Counted from the first letter of the stretch, positions 21,585 to 32,588 are shown. The stretch: 64,000 nucleotides of DNA from Ailurus styani (GCA_002007465.1 LNAC01000856.1:381583-445582), one strand, 5' to 3'. Program-made: numbers and translations. Notes: generated by a model from the letters alone, not told the origin.

Positions 21585-21935
21585 AATAATCACTATTCCA
21601 ATATACGATTGACTGTATCCCCCATGCTGTGCCTTTTATTCCCATGACTTAATCATTTCATAACTGAAAGCCTGTATCTTCCACTCCTCTTTACCTATTT
21701 GCCCATCCCCCCCATGCTTCCCCTCCCTTCTGGCAACCATCAGTTTTTTCTCTGTACTTATGGGTCTGATTCTGCTTTTTGTTTGTTTATTCATTCATTT
21801 TGTTTAAGATTCCACATATGAGTGAGATCATATGGTATTTGTTTCTCAGTCTGACTTATTTTACTTAACATAATATCCTCTGGGTCTATCATCATCCTAC
21901 TTTAAATAAGCTTCATCTCTTCCGAGTTATAATAA
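21585..21935 (-). mobile_element. LINE-1 3' UTR, antisense
   Basis: Contains ccaatatacgattgactgta, ctggcaaccatcagttttttc, agattccacatatgagtgagatca and cttaacataatatcctctggg, all standard antisense L1 3' sequence. Confidence 0.82.
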
Positions 21936-21978
21936 TGACTTCCTTGCTGTTTTTCCTGTCTCCAATCTGACCGTTTTC

Positions 21979-22210
21979 AATGCAACCTACCTTTTTTAAA
22001 AAGATTTTATTTATTTATTTTGAGAGAGAGAGAGAGAGAGAGATCACAAGTAGGAAGAGAGGCAGGCAGAGAGAGGGGGGAACCAGGCTCTCCACTGAGC
22101 AGAGAGCTCGATGCAGGACTCGATCCCAGGACCCTGAGATCATGACCTGAGCTGAAGGCAGAGGCTTTAAACCAATGAGCCACCCAGGCGCCCAATGCAA
22201 CCTACCTTTT
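21979..22210 (-). mobile_element. CAN-SINE with perfect 17-bp target-site duplication
   Basis: Body at 21996-22193; aatgcaacctacctttt at 21979-21995 and 22194-22210. It is a young, lineage-specific type (TTTAAACCAATGAGCCACCCAGGCGCC). A GA run lies at 22021-22042. Confidence 0.96.
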
Positions 22211-22289
22211 GTAGTGAGAGGAAATTTTCTTTAATGCTGACCATGTTATTTCCATGCTCAAAACCCTTGCCCCCCAGCCATTATTTGCA

Positions 22290-22507
22290 GGAGAAAATCT
22301 TTTTTTTTTAAGGTTTTATTTATTTATATGAGAGAGAGAGCATGAGCAGGGGGAATAACAGAGGGAGAGGAAAGAGAACCATCAGCGGACGCCCTGCTGA
22401 GTGCAGAGCTTGACCAGGGGTGGTGGGGGGGCTCGATCCCAGGACTCTGAGATCAAGACCTGAGTAGAAGTCAGATGCTTAACTGACTAAGACACCCAGG
22501 CGCACCT
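22290..22507 (-). mobile_element. CAN-SINE (older) in L2
   Basis: Body at about 22302-22507. It splits the L2 phrase attatttgcaggagaaa... / acaggataaagttttta; a diverged duplication (caggagaaaatctttt versus caggataaagttttta) is probable. An extra ggggtggtgggggggctc stretch lies in the body. Confidence 0.9.
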
Positions 22508-23178
22508 ACAGGATAAAGTTTTTAAGTTGGAACACAGGGCTTCCTTGATCTGGCTCCCCCTTACTTCTCCAACCTCATGCCTCATCCCTCCCTGACTCAT
22601 ACTTCATCCAGCAACCATGAATGCTATGTAGTTCCTTGGAATGCACCGTGCCACTCTTCAAGTCCATTCCTTTGCTCCTAGCCTGCTCTGCCTAAAATAC
22701 CCCTTCTCCTCCTCTACTGTTTTTATACTTATTCTTTGGGCCTCAGTTCAGGCATCACCTCCAGAAAGATTTATTTGACCCCACTCAATCCAGGTTTCCC
22801 TCCTTGATATTCTCTTATAGCATCTTGTATTTTGTCATTGCTCTTAACACATTGTGTTATTATGGTCTCTTTATGTGACCGTATCACCCCACCTGGATTC
22901 CAGCTAGAGTTTGAACTCTAAGTACCCACAGCACGCAGCTTGAATGAGTTTATTGGTCTCATCAGCTGAGAATAGGGCCTTTGGCCCCCTATCTCCCTAT
23001 TCTCCACTGCAATGATTTTGGACCTTTTGCCCAGAATCCAAGATTCCTGAGAATTGTTACCATTCACCCAGAGACAAGAGATAAGGTGTGAGGCACTGAA
23101 GGAATCTGGTAGTGTGGGGCCAAAATTGAGTCATACAAAACAAGATGGCTATACTCACTATTTGTGTGGCAGAAGAGA

Positions 23179-23386
23179 AAGATTATTGCTTTTTAAAAAA
23201 GATTATTTATTTATTTGAGAGAGATCAAGAGAGAGAACACAGAGGGAAAGGGAGAGGGAGAAGCAGACTCCCACTGAGCAGAAAGCCTGATGGGGGGCTC
23301 GATCCCAGGACCCCGAGATCATAATCCTGAGCTGAAGGCAGATGCTTAACTGACTGAGCCACCCAGGTGCCCCAAGATTATTGCTT
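23179..23386 (-). mobile_element. CAN-SINE with 13-bp target-site duplication
   Basis: Body at 23192-23373; aagattattgctt at 23179-23191 and 23374-23386, perfect. Confidence 0.95.
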
Positions 23387-24030
23387 ATTATTTGTACATC
23401 TACCATTCAAATACCACCCCTTCTACCATCAAACCTGCCCTTGGAGACATTCTCATGGGTTCTACCTAATTATTACGTTTCCTGAAAATGAAGCTTTTAA
23501 TGGGCTTCTAAAGCTCTGAATTTAAAGAAAAATCCAAGATGGTGTGGTTTCTCCACTCACTGTACAATGCAATCATGAGAGACCCTCTCTATCCTCTGCA
23601 ACTCTTTCAATGGTTCTACCAACCAAGAACTCTCAATTAAGAGTAGGAAATCCTCATATCCAAGTGGGTCCTGGGATATGTTTCCAGACATTTCTAACTT
23701 AATCAGTGTATTCCTGGTCTCACCCAGCCATCAAACTGGACCACGTTAATTCTAGTGCAAGTGGACATTAACAAAACACACCACGGACTTAGGGGTCTGA
23801 TGACTGATTCCATCCCTATCAAACGGTTCATGCCGTTCCCCCCTCACTGCCTATTCTTCCCTTGTTCCTCAGTTTCTCATTTTTGCAATCTCGTTCTACT
23901 TGGAATCCCATTCTGCTATTTCCTTTATCTTACTTCTAAGGTTTTGTTTGTTTGTTTGTTGTTTTAAAATTGCCATTGTCCTTCCTAGAATCTCAGATAA
24001 GTATGCCGGGTTTCAGAACATGAGGGGTTG
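23387..24030. other. Unassigned non-coding sequence
   Basis: No supported gene or repeat. A short (GTTT)n-like run lies at 23940-23964. Confidence 0.4.
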
Positions 24031-24034
24031 TCTA

Positions 24035-26110
24035 CTGGAGGTCATCAAGGCAGAAATCACTTGTCCAACAAAATGCACTGAACACCTACTATATGCTGGG
24101 CTCTCTTCTACATCCTGCAGATACAATGAATGAATCAGGCAAAATTTCTGCCCTCATCAACTTACAGTATAGTTGGTGGGGTCGACATTAAACAACATAA
24201 ATCAGTAAAATATATGTTCAATGGTGATGAAGAAAAAAACAATTCAGCAAAAGTGTGGTTGAAAGGGTGACTATCCTATTTAGATAGGGTAGTCAGAGGA
24301 GAGTCAGAGAGTCACATTGAAAGACTTGAAAGAAGTGAGGGAGTGAGTCATGTGGATGCCTGTGGGAAGAATATTACAAGTACAGAGAACAAGGGGAGAG
24401 GCTCTGGTGTAGGAAAATGACTGGAGGGTTTCAGAAATAAGAGGCTGGTGTGGATGAGCTGAAGTGAGCAAGGGGGTGAATGGCAGGAGATGAATCCAGA
24501 GAGGAAACAGAGAATCAGATCTGGTATGGCCCCATGGGTCATTGTAACAACTTTGGACTTTACTCTGATAAATTTGGTTTTTGAGAAGACAAGTTATGTG
24601 ATCTGACTTACGTTTAACAGAACTGCTCTGTGTTGAGAGTAGGCTCTGTGGGGTCAGGAGCTCACGTGGAAGCAGGGAGACCAGTCAGGAGGCTGTTGTA
24701 GTAATCCAGACCAAAAATAAAATAATAGTTTGTACTAAGACAATGGCAGTGGACGTGGTGAGAAGAGGTTGCCTTCTAGATATGTTTTGAAAGTTGTCGT
24801 TGGCAGGACTCGCAGGTGGATAAGATGTGGGTAGTGGAAAAAAGGGAGGAACGAGGGTAGCAGATTATTTTTGTTTTTAGCGTGGACAACTGCAAAGATG
24901 GAGTTGCTCTTTACTACGATAAGGAAGAAATGTGGGAAGAACAGGTTTGAGGGGAAATATCAGGAATTTGATTTTGTGTCTGTGAAGGGTATGAAGCCTA
25001 TTAGACATCCAAATAGAGAGGGTGGGTAAACAGGTGGGTATGTGAGTCTGGAGTTCAGGAGAGACTTCTGATTTATATATTTGGAAGTCATCAGCATACA
25101 GATGGTATTTAAAGAATGGGTGCGATTACTAAAGAGTGCCCCAGGGTTCAATAGATAAAGAAGAGACCAGGACCAAGGACTGAGCTCTAGGCATTCTAGA
25201 CGGTGAGTTAATAAGAGGACCCAGCAAAGGAGAAAATGAGGAGCCAATGAAACAGAACACTGTGGGGTCCTGGAAGCCAAACAAGAGAAAGTGATCAACT
25301 ATAACAATTATTACTTATAATGCAAGTAAGGTTGAAACTGAGAATCGAATATTGGATTTGTCAATGTGAAGGCCATTGATGATCTTGAAAAGAATAGTTT
25401 TTGTGGAATGATGATGACAGAATTCTGACTGTGGTAGCTTCTTGAAAGTGAATAGGACTATAGACAGCTTTTATTTTTGAGGATTTTGTTACGGGGTAGA
25501 GAACAAAAATGAGCGGAGGGGTTGCTGGAGGGAGATGTGGAATAAGGATTTTTTTTCAGATGGGAGAAAGAAGAGATTTTTAAAATACTGATGGCAGTGA
25601 TTCAATAGAAAGTAGAAAATGGAAGGTACAGGAGAGGGAGGGCTGAATGGCTGGGGTGATGTCCTGGAGTAGGCGAGTGGGGGTGGGATCTTGTGGAAGG
25701 GTTGGCATTAGATAGGAACATGGACGCACATGCACAGTTTCACAGTACGTAGCTGCGTCCACGTGGGGGTGGTGATTGTGTGGGTTCTTTTCTAGTTTCC
25801 ATTTTCTCTCAGGTGAGAATAATGGCAGCAGGAAAAAATGTTCATAGTCTGAGGAAAGTAGAAGTGGGAAATAATTATAAGAGATGGGGAATGAACGCAC
25901 TAGGACATGTAGTCTGATTCTGGAGCAACACTGAGGATCTATTTGAAGGGGGTCATTGTGTTTTTTGCCTGCCATCTACATTCAGCGGCAGGGGTGCAAG
26001 GGGGCAATGGGCAGAAAGTTAGATTTAACTGAATGAAATTGGGGCTTTCCAAATGTGTAAGACAAAGCAAGGGGTAAGCTAGTTCAGCTTGAATGTGAGG
26101 AAGTGATTAT
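24035..26110 (-). mobile_element. Long L2 LINE, antisense, with readable reverse-transcriptase remnant
   Basis: About 2 kb of L2 in reverse. The plus strand begins with the reverse complement of the L2 3' end (gaacacctactatatgctggg; ctgccctcatcaacttacag) and proceeds through ORF2. On the minus strand the reverse transcriptase of the CR1/L2 clade can be followed despite frameshifts. The catalytic YADD box is encoded at 25087-25098 (tatgctgatgac on the minus strand), preceded by a TYHLYADD-like context and followed by a segment resembling PELQTHIPT and WMSNR. Upstream, at about 25130-25290, the regions corresponding to the GxPQGS and SWF..YL motifs are recognisable but mutated. There is no intact frame, so it is inactive. 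In the living element ORF2 encoded endonuclease plus RT for target-primed retrotransposition. No SINE interrupts this copy. Confidence 0.82.
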
Positions 26111-26648
26111 AATAACTTGTCCATGTAATAGGGAATCTGGGACCACAAGGCAACTGGTTGACAGATTGTGACGTTTGAAAAGGCATCCCTGAATTGGGGT
26201 ACACAACACGCTTGCCAGAGCACAACATACTTGTGCCTGAGCCTCATGTTATTAATAACAGTTACACCATTTCAGACAAATGGATGAAATCCCACAGTGA
26301 CTACTTTGACTATAACAACACTTATTTGAAAAATAAGTTTTGGCAAGAGTGTTTTAAAAAAATCCATTCCTAAAGTAATGTCCTAGTCTCACTTCATTTA
26401 TATATTACCTTTCCTCTGAAGGGCTTTAGCTGCTGAACAAGAATCTATCAAACACTAAACATGCCTCAGAGGTTATAGCTCCTAGAAGAACTGAAGTTTG
26501 ATTAAAAGCAGATGAAAGGCCAGAGATAGGAGGAGAGTGGATGAAGTAAAAGGTGGAATAGAAATGATGCAGCACCCCTCAAGGATAAACACAACATTGG
26601 TAAATCAAACTAGTAAATAAATAATACATAAAAAGGACCAAGAGGATT
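26110..26648. other. Unassigned non-coding sequence
   Basis: No gene or repeat recognised; AT-rich in its second half. Confidence 0.4.
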
Positions 26649-26838
26649 GGGGCACCTGGGTGGCTCAGTCGGTTAAGCACCCGACTCTTGGTTTTGGCTC
26701 AGGTCATGATCTCAGGGTCCTGGGATCAAGCCCCACATCCGGCTCCGCACTCAGTGGGGAGTCTACTTGAGTTACTCTCCCTCTGCCCCTCCCCTGGCTC
26801 ACATTCTCTCTCTCTAAAATAAATAAATAAATCTTAAG
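26649..26838 (+). mobile_element. CAN-SINE
   Basis: Head ggggcacctgggtggctcag, older subtype with CACCCGACTCTTGGTTTTGGCTC and CAGTGGGGAGTCTACTTGAG; tail aaataaataaataaatctta. The flanking duplication is unclear (aaaaggaccaaga / aaaagagctaaaa). Confidence 0.93.
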
Positions 26839-26999
26839 AGAAAAGAGCTAAAAGTATAAACAAGAAAAATAAAGGGGGCGGTACAGAGAGAAGAATAATA
26901 TATATGCCAAATACAGTAAAAAAAAATGAGGTGATATTGCTGAGATTCTCCAGTGGTACTTCTGATACAACATTTTTATTCTAAGAGATTTGAAAAGAA

Positions 27000-27150
27000 G
27001 TAATATTTATTCAGTGCTTGGTACATGCCAAGCATTTTATCTGTATTCATTTATTTTACAGTCTTGAGGTCTAAAAGGTAGATACCATTATTATCTCCAT
27101 TTTACAGATGAAGAAATAGAGGAATGGAGGTTATATCACTTATCTGAACC
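27000..27150 (-). mobile_element. MIR SINE, antisense
   Basis: tattcagtgcttggtacatg, tattatctccattttacagatgaagaaatagagg is the reverse complement of the MIR 3' part including its conserved core (CTCATCTGTAAAATGG in sense). Confidence 0.75.
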
Positions 27151-27158
27151 TTACAACT

Positions 27159-27302
27159 TGTCTCCCTGATGTTTTTATTTAAAGATTTTATTTTTTTAAA
27201 GTTATCTCTATACCCTGTTGGGGGGCTTGAATTCACAACCCTGAGATCAAGAATCACATGATCTACTGGCAGAGCCAGCCGGGCACCCCATGTCCCCTTG
27301 AT
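27159..27302 (-). mobile_element. Short CAN-SINE variant with 12-bp target-site duplication
   Basis: Body at 27171-27290; target tgtctccctgat (27159-27170) and tgtccccttgat (27291-27302). Like the copy at 15.5 kb it lacks the CT-rich body: the TATAGAGATAACTTTAA end follows directly after the tRNA-related part. Confidence 0.87.
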
Positions 27303-27960
27303 TTCAAAGCCAGTCCCCCATGTACCTTATCAAACCACCTCCCAGCTGATTGAGAGACTTTATATAAAAGTATCTTTTTAAGAAAGTTATTTTTTGAATC
27401 TGTATTGATGAAAACACTTCCAAATTGTAATTTACAATTACAAAATAGAACAGTATGTTTGCAGTTGTGTCCAGAAAGCTAAGTATGTTGACTAAAAGCC
27501 ATGCAACAACTTGAAAGATGAATGGGAACTCCAAATACTAGTGAAAATGTTCATCTGAATTAATGTATTTCATTGAGCAACAAAACCCACTAGTATTTTA
27601 CTTCTATTGTATACATTATTCTTTTCCCACATTCATTTCATCTGCGTGGATCCTTTAATTTAATTTCATTTTCTATGTGGCCTTCTCCTCAGATATTAAC
27701 ATAGCATTGGCAGCTGCTCTGGGGTTGGGCATCCAGTACACAGCACAGAGAACCTCAAGCTCTCTTCTCCCAAGTCAGCACACCATTTGGAACCCCAGCT
27801 TGTTTTTCCTAACAGTTGAAGTTTACTGACATGGTCAAAGAGTCAGCCATTGGATTACATTGACTACATTATGCCGTGTGAATAATACTTTAAAATAAAA
27901 AAAAAAGAATGATATAAAAATATGATTAGAAAAATTCATCATCAGTTTAAAGCACTTTAA
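27303..27960. other. Unassigned non-coding sequence
   Basis: No recognisable gene or repeat; short A-run at 27895-27906. Confidence 0.4.
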
Positions 27961-28117
27961 TTTTTTAAGATTTTATTTATTTGAGAGACAGAGAGACAGA
28001 GAGAGAGAGTCAGGGGAGCGTCAGAGGAGTGCGACACGGGGCTCGATCCCAAGACCCTGGTACCACGGCCTGAGGGGAAGGCAGACATTTAACCAACTGA
28101 GCCACCCAGGCGCCCCT
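27961..28117 (-). mobile_element. CAN-SINE, internally shortened
   Basis: Tail side ttttttaagattttatttat, GA-rich region, then a jump to gtgcgacacggggctcgatcc and the normal reversed head. The GCAGGCTCC...GAGCAGGGAGCC part is missing. Confidence 0.9.
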
Positions 28118-29044
28118 AATGCATTTCAGAGGAAAGCTAATTTCAGAAATCTACACAAAAGTAACATTGTTCTACATGTAGCAGGTCTACCTTCTACAGA
28201 TTTTGGCCAAACTTTTGCTTTCCTCCTCCAGAAGGGAAATTGGGTCTTGAAGATATAGGAGACAAACCATTCTTTTATTTTTGTAGGGCAAATGATTCTA
28301 AGCTCTACAGATGAAATGGAATTTGTATGTCCCTGGTCAGATTGCTGCAAATCAGGTCACCCTGATCCGTGTCTCAACCATAGGAATCAGAGCATAAATG
28401 TATTTTGTCTGAGACAAGTACAACAACAGAAAAAAAGATGATGAAAAAAAAAAAAGAAGAAGAGCTTCCCAAATTTATCACATCAGCCCCGTGTGGCATG
28501 TCTACATAGTTTGACTTCAGACAAGGGTCTGTGGAGGCCCTTGTCTGGCATTTGTTGGCTGAAATTCACGATAGAAACTGGGGCAAGATGTACAACTTCA
28601 TGGTCGTTTCTGTTACAGATGATGCAAAAGAAAGCACTAGAGCATTTAAGCCAAGCAATAAACTACTCACTAATAAGTTAGAAAGGTCAAAACAACTTCT
28701 TCAAAGCAATGTACTAGAAAAATAAAGACCTGAATGTTCCTAACTAACTTTAGGAAAGACAAAACAAACTCCTATGTTATCTACAACTTATCAGTAATAA
28801 ATATTAACATGTTCACTTAGCGTTCCCAAAACATGGAAAGAGAAGATCACTTTACCTTTCTATCATTCTTTGGATAAACACTAAAGAGTCTGTTGTCTTT
28901 TTACCACATCAGGGTACTCAATATTCCAAATAACCAAGAAAGTACTGTAGAAAAAGGAAATGCAGTCAGGATGGGGGTATAAATCCTTCTCTGACTTCCT
29001 TAACTATAAGGAATATAAAGGCCTCATATAAATGAGAAAAGTTT
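28118..29044. other. Unassigned non-coding sequence
   Basis: Overlapping 62- and 64-codon frames at 28493-28725 have no recognisable features. No RNA gene or repeat was identified. Confidence 0.4.
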
Positions 29045-29157
29045 AAAAACTGGAATTTTTCTTTTCTGAGAGGAACAGGAAGAGGGAAAGGGACAAAGAG
29101 AGAGAGAGTCAGCTTAACTGACTGAGCCACCCAGGCCCCCCTAAAAACTGGAATCTT
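29045..29157 (-). mobile_element. Severely shortened CAN-SINE (about 83 bp) with intact target duplication
   Basis: Only 29060-29142 remains between aaaaactggaatttt (29045-29059) and aaaaactggaatctt (29143-29157). A GA-rich tail-side segment ending agagagagtc joins directly to agcttaactgactgagccacccagg; the whole centre, about 100 bases, is absent. Confidence 0.9.
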
Positions 29158-29162
29158 TATGT

Positions 29163-29645
29163 CTTAGTTCGGGCTTCCATAACAAAATACCATAGACTTG
29201 GTTTAAGCCACAGGAATTTATTTCTCGAAGTTCTGGAAGTCCACTGTCAAGGTACTGACAAGATAGGTTTTGTTCTGAGGACATTTCTCTTGGTCTGCAG
29301 ATGGTCACCCTCTTGCCCTGGAATCACAGGTCTTCTTTGTGTTAGAGTTGGGTGGGGGAAGGGAGAGCAAGCTCTCTGGCACTAACCCCCTCAGACAAGG
29401 CCCCTACCCTTATGACCTCGATGAACCCTAATTACCTCCCAAAGGCCCCATCTCCAAATACCATTACAGTGGGGGTTAAGACTTCAGTATATATAAATTT
29501 TGAGGGCGCCTGGGTGGCTCAGTGGGTTAAAGCCTCTGCCTTCGGCTCAGGTCATGATCTCAGGTCCTGGGATCGAGGCCCGCATCGGGCTCTCTGCTCA
29601 GCAGGGAGCCTGCTTCCTCCTCTCCCTGTCTCTCTGCCTACTTGT

Positions 29646-29691
<46 letters not shown>

Positions 29692-29790
29692 AAATAAATA
29701 AATAAAAAAAAAATAAAATCTTTAAAAAATAAATAAATAAATAAATAAATAAATTTTGAGGGGACACAAACATTCGGTCCATAATACTTT
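29163..29790. mobile_element. Ancient mammalian interspersed repeat, split by a SINE (family not assigned)
   Basis: gtcttagttcgggcttccataacaaaataccatagac, ggaatttatttctcgaagttctgg, aattacctcccaaaggccccatctccaaataccattacagtggggg and gggacacaaacattcggtccataa belong to a very common old mammalian repeat. A young SINE sits at 29506-29749. Confidence 0.75.
29495..29761 (+). mobile_element. Young CAN-SINE with long (CT)n run
   Basis: Body at about 29506-29749. Target taaattttgagg is present on both sides (29495-29506 and 29750-29761 by eye). The lineage-specific head GGTTAAAGCCTCTGCCTTCGG is nearly consensus. A 39-base (CT)n array at about 29649-29687 and an (AAAT)n array at 29725-29753 show tail expansion. 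Confidence 0.96.
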
Positions 29791-29845
29791 GCAAACATAT
29801 ATGACTGGCTTTTTAAAAACATTTGCAGCTTTTATTTATGTATTT

Positions 29846-29940
29846 TTATGTATTTTTAAAGATTTTATTTTTAAGTACTCTCTATACCCAACGTGGGGCT
29901 CGAACTCACAACCTCGAGATCAAAGGTGCATAAATCACAT
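29846..29940 (-). mobile_element. Short CAN-SINE variant, head truncated
   Basis: taaagattttatttttaagt, ctctctatacccaacgtggggctcgaactcacaacc matches the body-less variant. The sequence stops at cataaatcacatgcag, before the reversed head. Confidence 0.78.
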
Positions 29941-30017
29941 GCAGTCATAGGGGAGGTGGCAGAGCCTTAGTTATGTCTTCATCGTTTGCTCAGCTAAGCT
30001 TCCTATTACTTTAGTAT

Positions 30018-30506
30018 ATTAGTTAGAATTCTCCCAAGAAACAGAACCAATAGGAGATAACGATCTACCAATCTCTATCCATCTATCCATCCTCTATTTA
30101 TAGAGAGAGATTGGCTTACATGATTAGGGAGGCTGAAAAGTCTCACGACCTGCCATCTGCACACTAAACACCTAGGAAAGCCATTGGCATAGGTCAGCCC
30201 AAGTCTGAAGGTTTGAGAGCCAGAGGAGCTAATGGTTTAATTCCTAGTCTGAGGGTAGAAGACCGTATCTTAGCTCATGCAGCCGGGTGGAAAAGGGGCA
30301 AACTTTCCTTTCTTCCGCCTTTTGTTCCGTTCAGGCCTTCAACAGATTGAATGATTGGGGAGAGCAATCAACTTTACTCAGTCTTCCAATTCAAACGCTA
30401 ATCTCATCTGGAAATACTCTCACTGACACACCCAGGAACAATATTGAACCAGGAAATGGGCACCCCATGACCCCATCAGGTTGACATATAAAATTAACCA
30501 TCACAT
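30018..30506. mobile_element. Ancient mammalian interspersed repeat (family not assigned)
   Basis: tattagttagaattctcccaagaaacagaaccaatagg, ggcttacatgattagggaggctg, aggccttcaacagattgaatgat and cgctaatctcatctgg...ttgacatataaaattaaccatcaca form a well-known mammalian repeat. Confidence 0.75.
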
Positions 30507-30714
30507 TTGGTTATTAGAGATACAGCAAGTGAAGACATTCATCTACTGGTGGTTGATAGTGGACATTGTATCTGATTGGTCAGTGTCCATGTTGTACAAG
30601 TTGTTAATATTTTGAGTATCACCACTAATTATACACATTCTGTATTAAATGTTTTTTTCACTAAAGTAGAAAGGTAAATCAAAGTTTATAGAAGTAGAAA
30701 GGTTTAAAAATAAT

Positions 30715-31873
30715 TAACCAGAACTGATAAATGAATTCAGTAAGGTCACAGGATATAAAATCAATATACAGAAACCCATTGCATTTCTATACACTAATAA
30801 TGAAACAGCAGAGAAGAAAATTAAGAAAACAATCCCATTTACAGTTGTATCAAAATCAATAAAATACCTAAGAATAAATTTAACCAAGGAGGCAGAAGAC
30901 CTATACTCTGAAAACTATAAAATAAACCATCATGAAAGAAACTGAAAATGATACAAACTAATGGAAAGATATTCCATGCTTATGGACTGGAAGAACAAAT
31001 ATTATTTAAATGTCCATACTACTCAAATAAATCTAAAGATTTAATGCAATCCCTATCAAAATACCAACATCACTTTTCACAGAAATTATCCTAAAATATG
31101 TGTGAAACCCAAAAGACCCCAAACAGTCAAAGCAATCTTGAAAAAGAACAAAATGGGAGGTATTGTAATCCCAGATTTCAAGATATACTACAAAGTTGTA
31201 GTAATCAAAACAGGTATGGTACTGGCACAAAAATAGACACATAGATCAATAGAACAGAATAGAGAGCCCAGAAATAAACCCCCTATTATGTGGTCAATTA
31301 ATCTTCCACAAAAGAGGCAAGAATATGCAATGGGAAAAAGACAGCCTCTTCAACAAATGGTGTTGGGAAAACTGGACAGCTACATACAAAAGAACGAAGC
31401 TGCACCACTTTCTTACATTATACACAAAAATGAAATCGAAATGGATTGAAGACTTAAATGTGAGACCTGAAATCATAAAAATCCTAGAAGAGAGCACAGG
31501 CAGTAATTTCTCCGACATCGGCCATAGGAACGTTTTTCTAGATGTATCTCTTGAGACAAGGGAAACAAAAGCAAAAATAAACATTAGGACTACATCAAAA
31601 TAAAAAGCTCCTACACTGCAAAGGAAACAACAAAATCAAAAGACAGCCTACTGAATGGGAGAAGATATTTGCAAGTGACACGTAAACGGTTAGTATCCAA
31701 AATGTATAAAGAACTTACACAACTCAACACCAAACCCACAAATAACCCATTGAAAAAGGCGCAGAACACATGAACAGACATTTCTGCAATGAAGACATGC
31801 AGATGGCCAACAGACACATGAAAATATGCTCAACATCCCTCCTCACCAGGGAAATGCAGATCAAAGTCACAGT
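30715..31873 (+). mobile_element. LINE-1 ORF2 region (left piece of a split, relatively young copy)
   Basis: Starts near ccagaactgataaatgaattcagtaaggt and follows ORF2 closely: atacagaaacccattgcatttctatacactaa, caaatggtgttgggaaaactggacagctacatac and agggaaatgcagatcaaagtcac. A 92-codon stretch at 31325-31603 still reads as the ORF2 segment after the RT domain, including NKWCWENW (residues 10-17 of the frame). This copy is less decayed than the one at 17.7 kb. It is interrupted by the FAU retrocopy and resumes near 32582. Confidence 0.92.
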
Positions 31874-32375
31874 GAGGTGGTGGTGGCTGTGGGGGCTATG
31901 GGTCAGTAGCTGACAAGCAGCTCCTTGTCCACACCCAGGAGCTACACACCCTGAAGGTGACCGGCCAGGAGATGGTCACCCAGATAAAGGCTGATCTAAC
32001 CTCGCTGGAGGGCCTCACTCCAGAAGCTCAAGTTGTGCTTGTGGCAGGCACACCCTTAGAGGATGAGGCTACCCCAGGTCAGTGTGGAGTGGCTCCCCGG
32101 AAGTAGCCAGCCGCACACTTGGAGGTAAAGCCCATGGTTCCCTGGCCCGTGCTGGGAGAGTAAGAAGGCAGAGTCCCAAGGTAGCCAAACAGGAGAAACA
32201 AGAAGACAGGCCGAGCCAGGCGGTGGACGTGTACAACCAGCGCTTTGTCAATGTCATGCCCACCTCTGGTCAGGAAAAGGGCCCCCATGCCAATTCTGAA
32301 ATCCATTGTAATTTCTGGCTTTCCTGCAATAAAGCCACTTAGTCCAGTCAAAAAAACACACAAAAATAAAAAACA
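31874..32375 (+). pseudogene. FAU: Processed pseudogene of FAU (ubiquitin-like FUBI fused to ribosomal protein eS30)
   Basis: The parent gene encodes FUBI, a ubiquitin-like domain, joined to eS30, a 40S subunit protein; the precursor is cleaved after Gly-Gly. This copy is intronless and starts with 5' UTR-like sequence (ggtggctgtgggggctatgg). The start codon is destroyed (acaag at about 31910-31914). The frame from 31915 reads [20 protein letters not shown] and on through [12 protein letters not shown], clearly FUBI. An indel after QCGV then gives a stop at 32104. The eS30 part continues in another frame (GGK at 32121-32129, [31 protein letters not shown]), but the Lys-rich/GRAKRR basic cluster is mostly lost and the stop codon is changed (tct gaa). 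The 3' UTR, an AATAAA at 32328-32333 and an A-rich tail follow. It lies inside LINE-1, and a CAN-SINE has entered its tail. Non-functional beyond reasonable doubt. Confidence 0.95.
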
Positions 32376-32588
32376 GGGCACCTGGGTGGTTCAGTGGGTT
32401 AAGGCCTCTGCTTTCTGCTCAGGTCATGATCTCAGCGTCCTGGGATCGAGGCCTGCATCGGGCTCTCTGCTCAGCAGGGAGCCTGCTTCCTCCTCTCCCT
32501 CTCTCTGCCTGCCCCTCTGCCTACTTGTAATCTCTCTCTCTGTGTCAAATCAATAAATAAAATCTTAAAAAAATAAAAATAAAAAACA
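32362..32588 (+). mobile_element. Young CAN-SINE inserted in the FAU pseudogene poly(A) tail
   Basis: Body at 32376-32574. The perfect 14-base duplication aaaaataaaaaaca lies at 32362-32375 and 32575-32588. Head gggcacctgggtggttcagt with lineage-specific GGTTAAGGCCTCTGC. Because it sits in the retrocopy's tail, it must postdate the FAU insertion. Confidence 0.95.

Larger units (their letters stand above)
21940..22945 (+). mobile_element. L2 LINE 3' region, split by two SINEs
   Basis: Sense L2: ctgtctccaatctgaccg, ccatgctcaaaaccctt, aggataaagtttttaag, ttgatctggctcccccttact, cctcatgcctcatccc, ttgggcctcagttcaggcatcacctcc, catcttgtattttgtcattgc and ccacctggattccagctagag, in L2 consensus order. 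These are remnants of the C-terminal coding part and 3' UTR. Confidence 0.85.

Noticed and set aside
24960..25298. 112-codon minus-strand frame as a gene
   Set aside because: It is an out-of-frame reading of the antisense L2 reverse-transcriptase region.
31325..31603. 92-codon frame as an independent gene
   Set aside because: It is the LINE-1 ORF2 region after the RT domain.
32082..32342. 86-codon frame as a functional eS30-like gene
   Set aside because: It is part of the FAU processed pseudogene; the basic cluster and stop codon are altered, and the FUBI part is in another frame.
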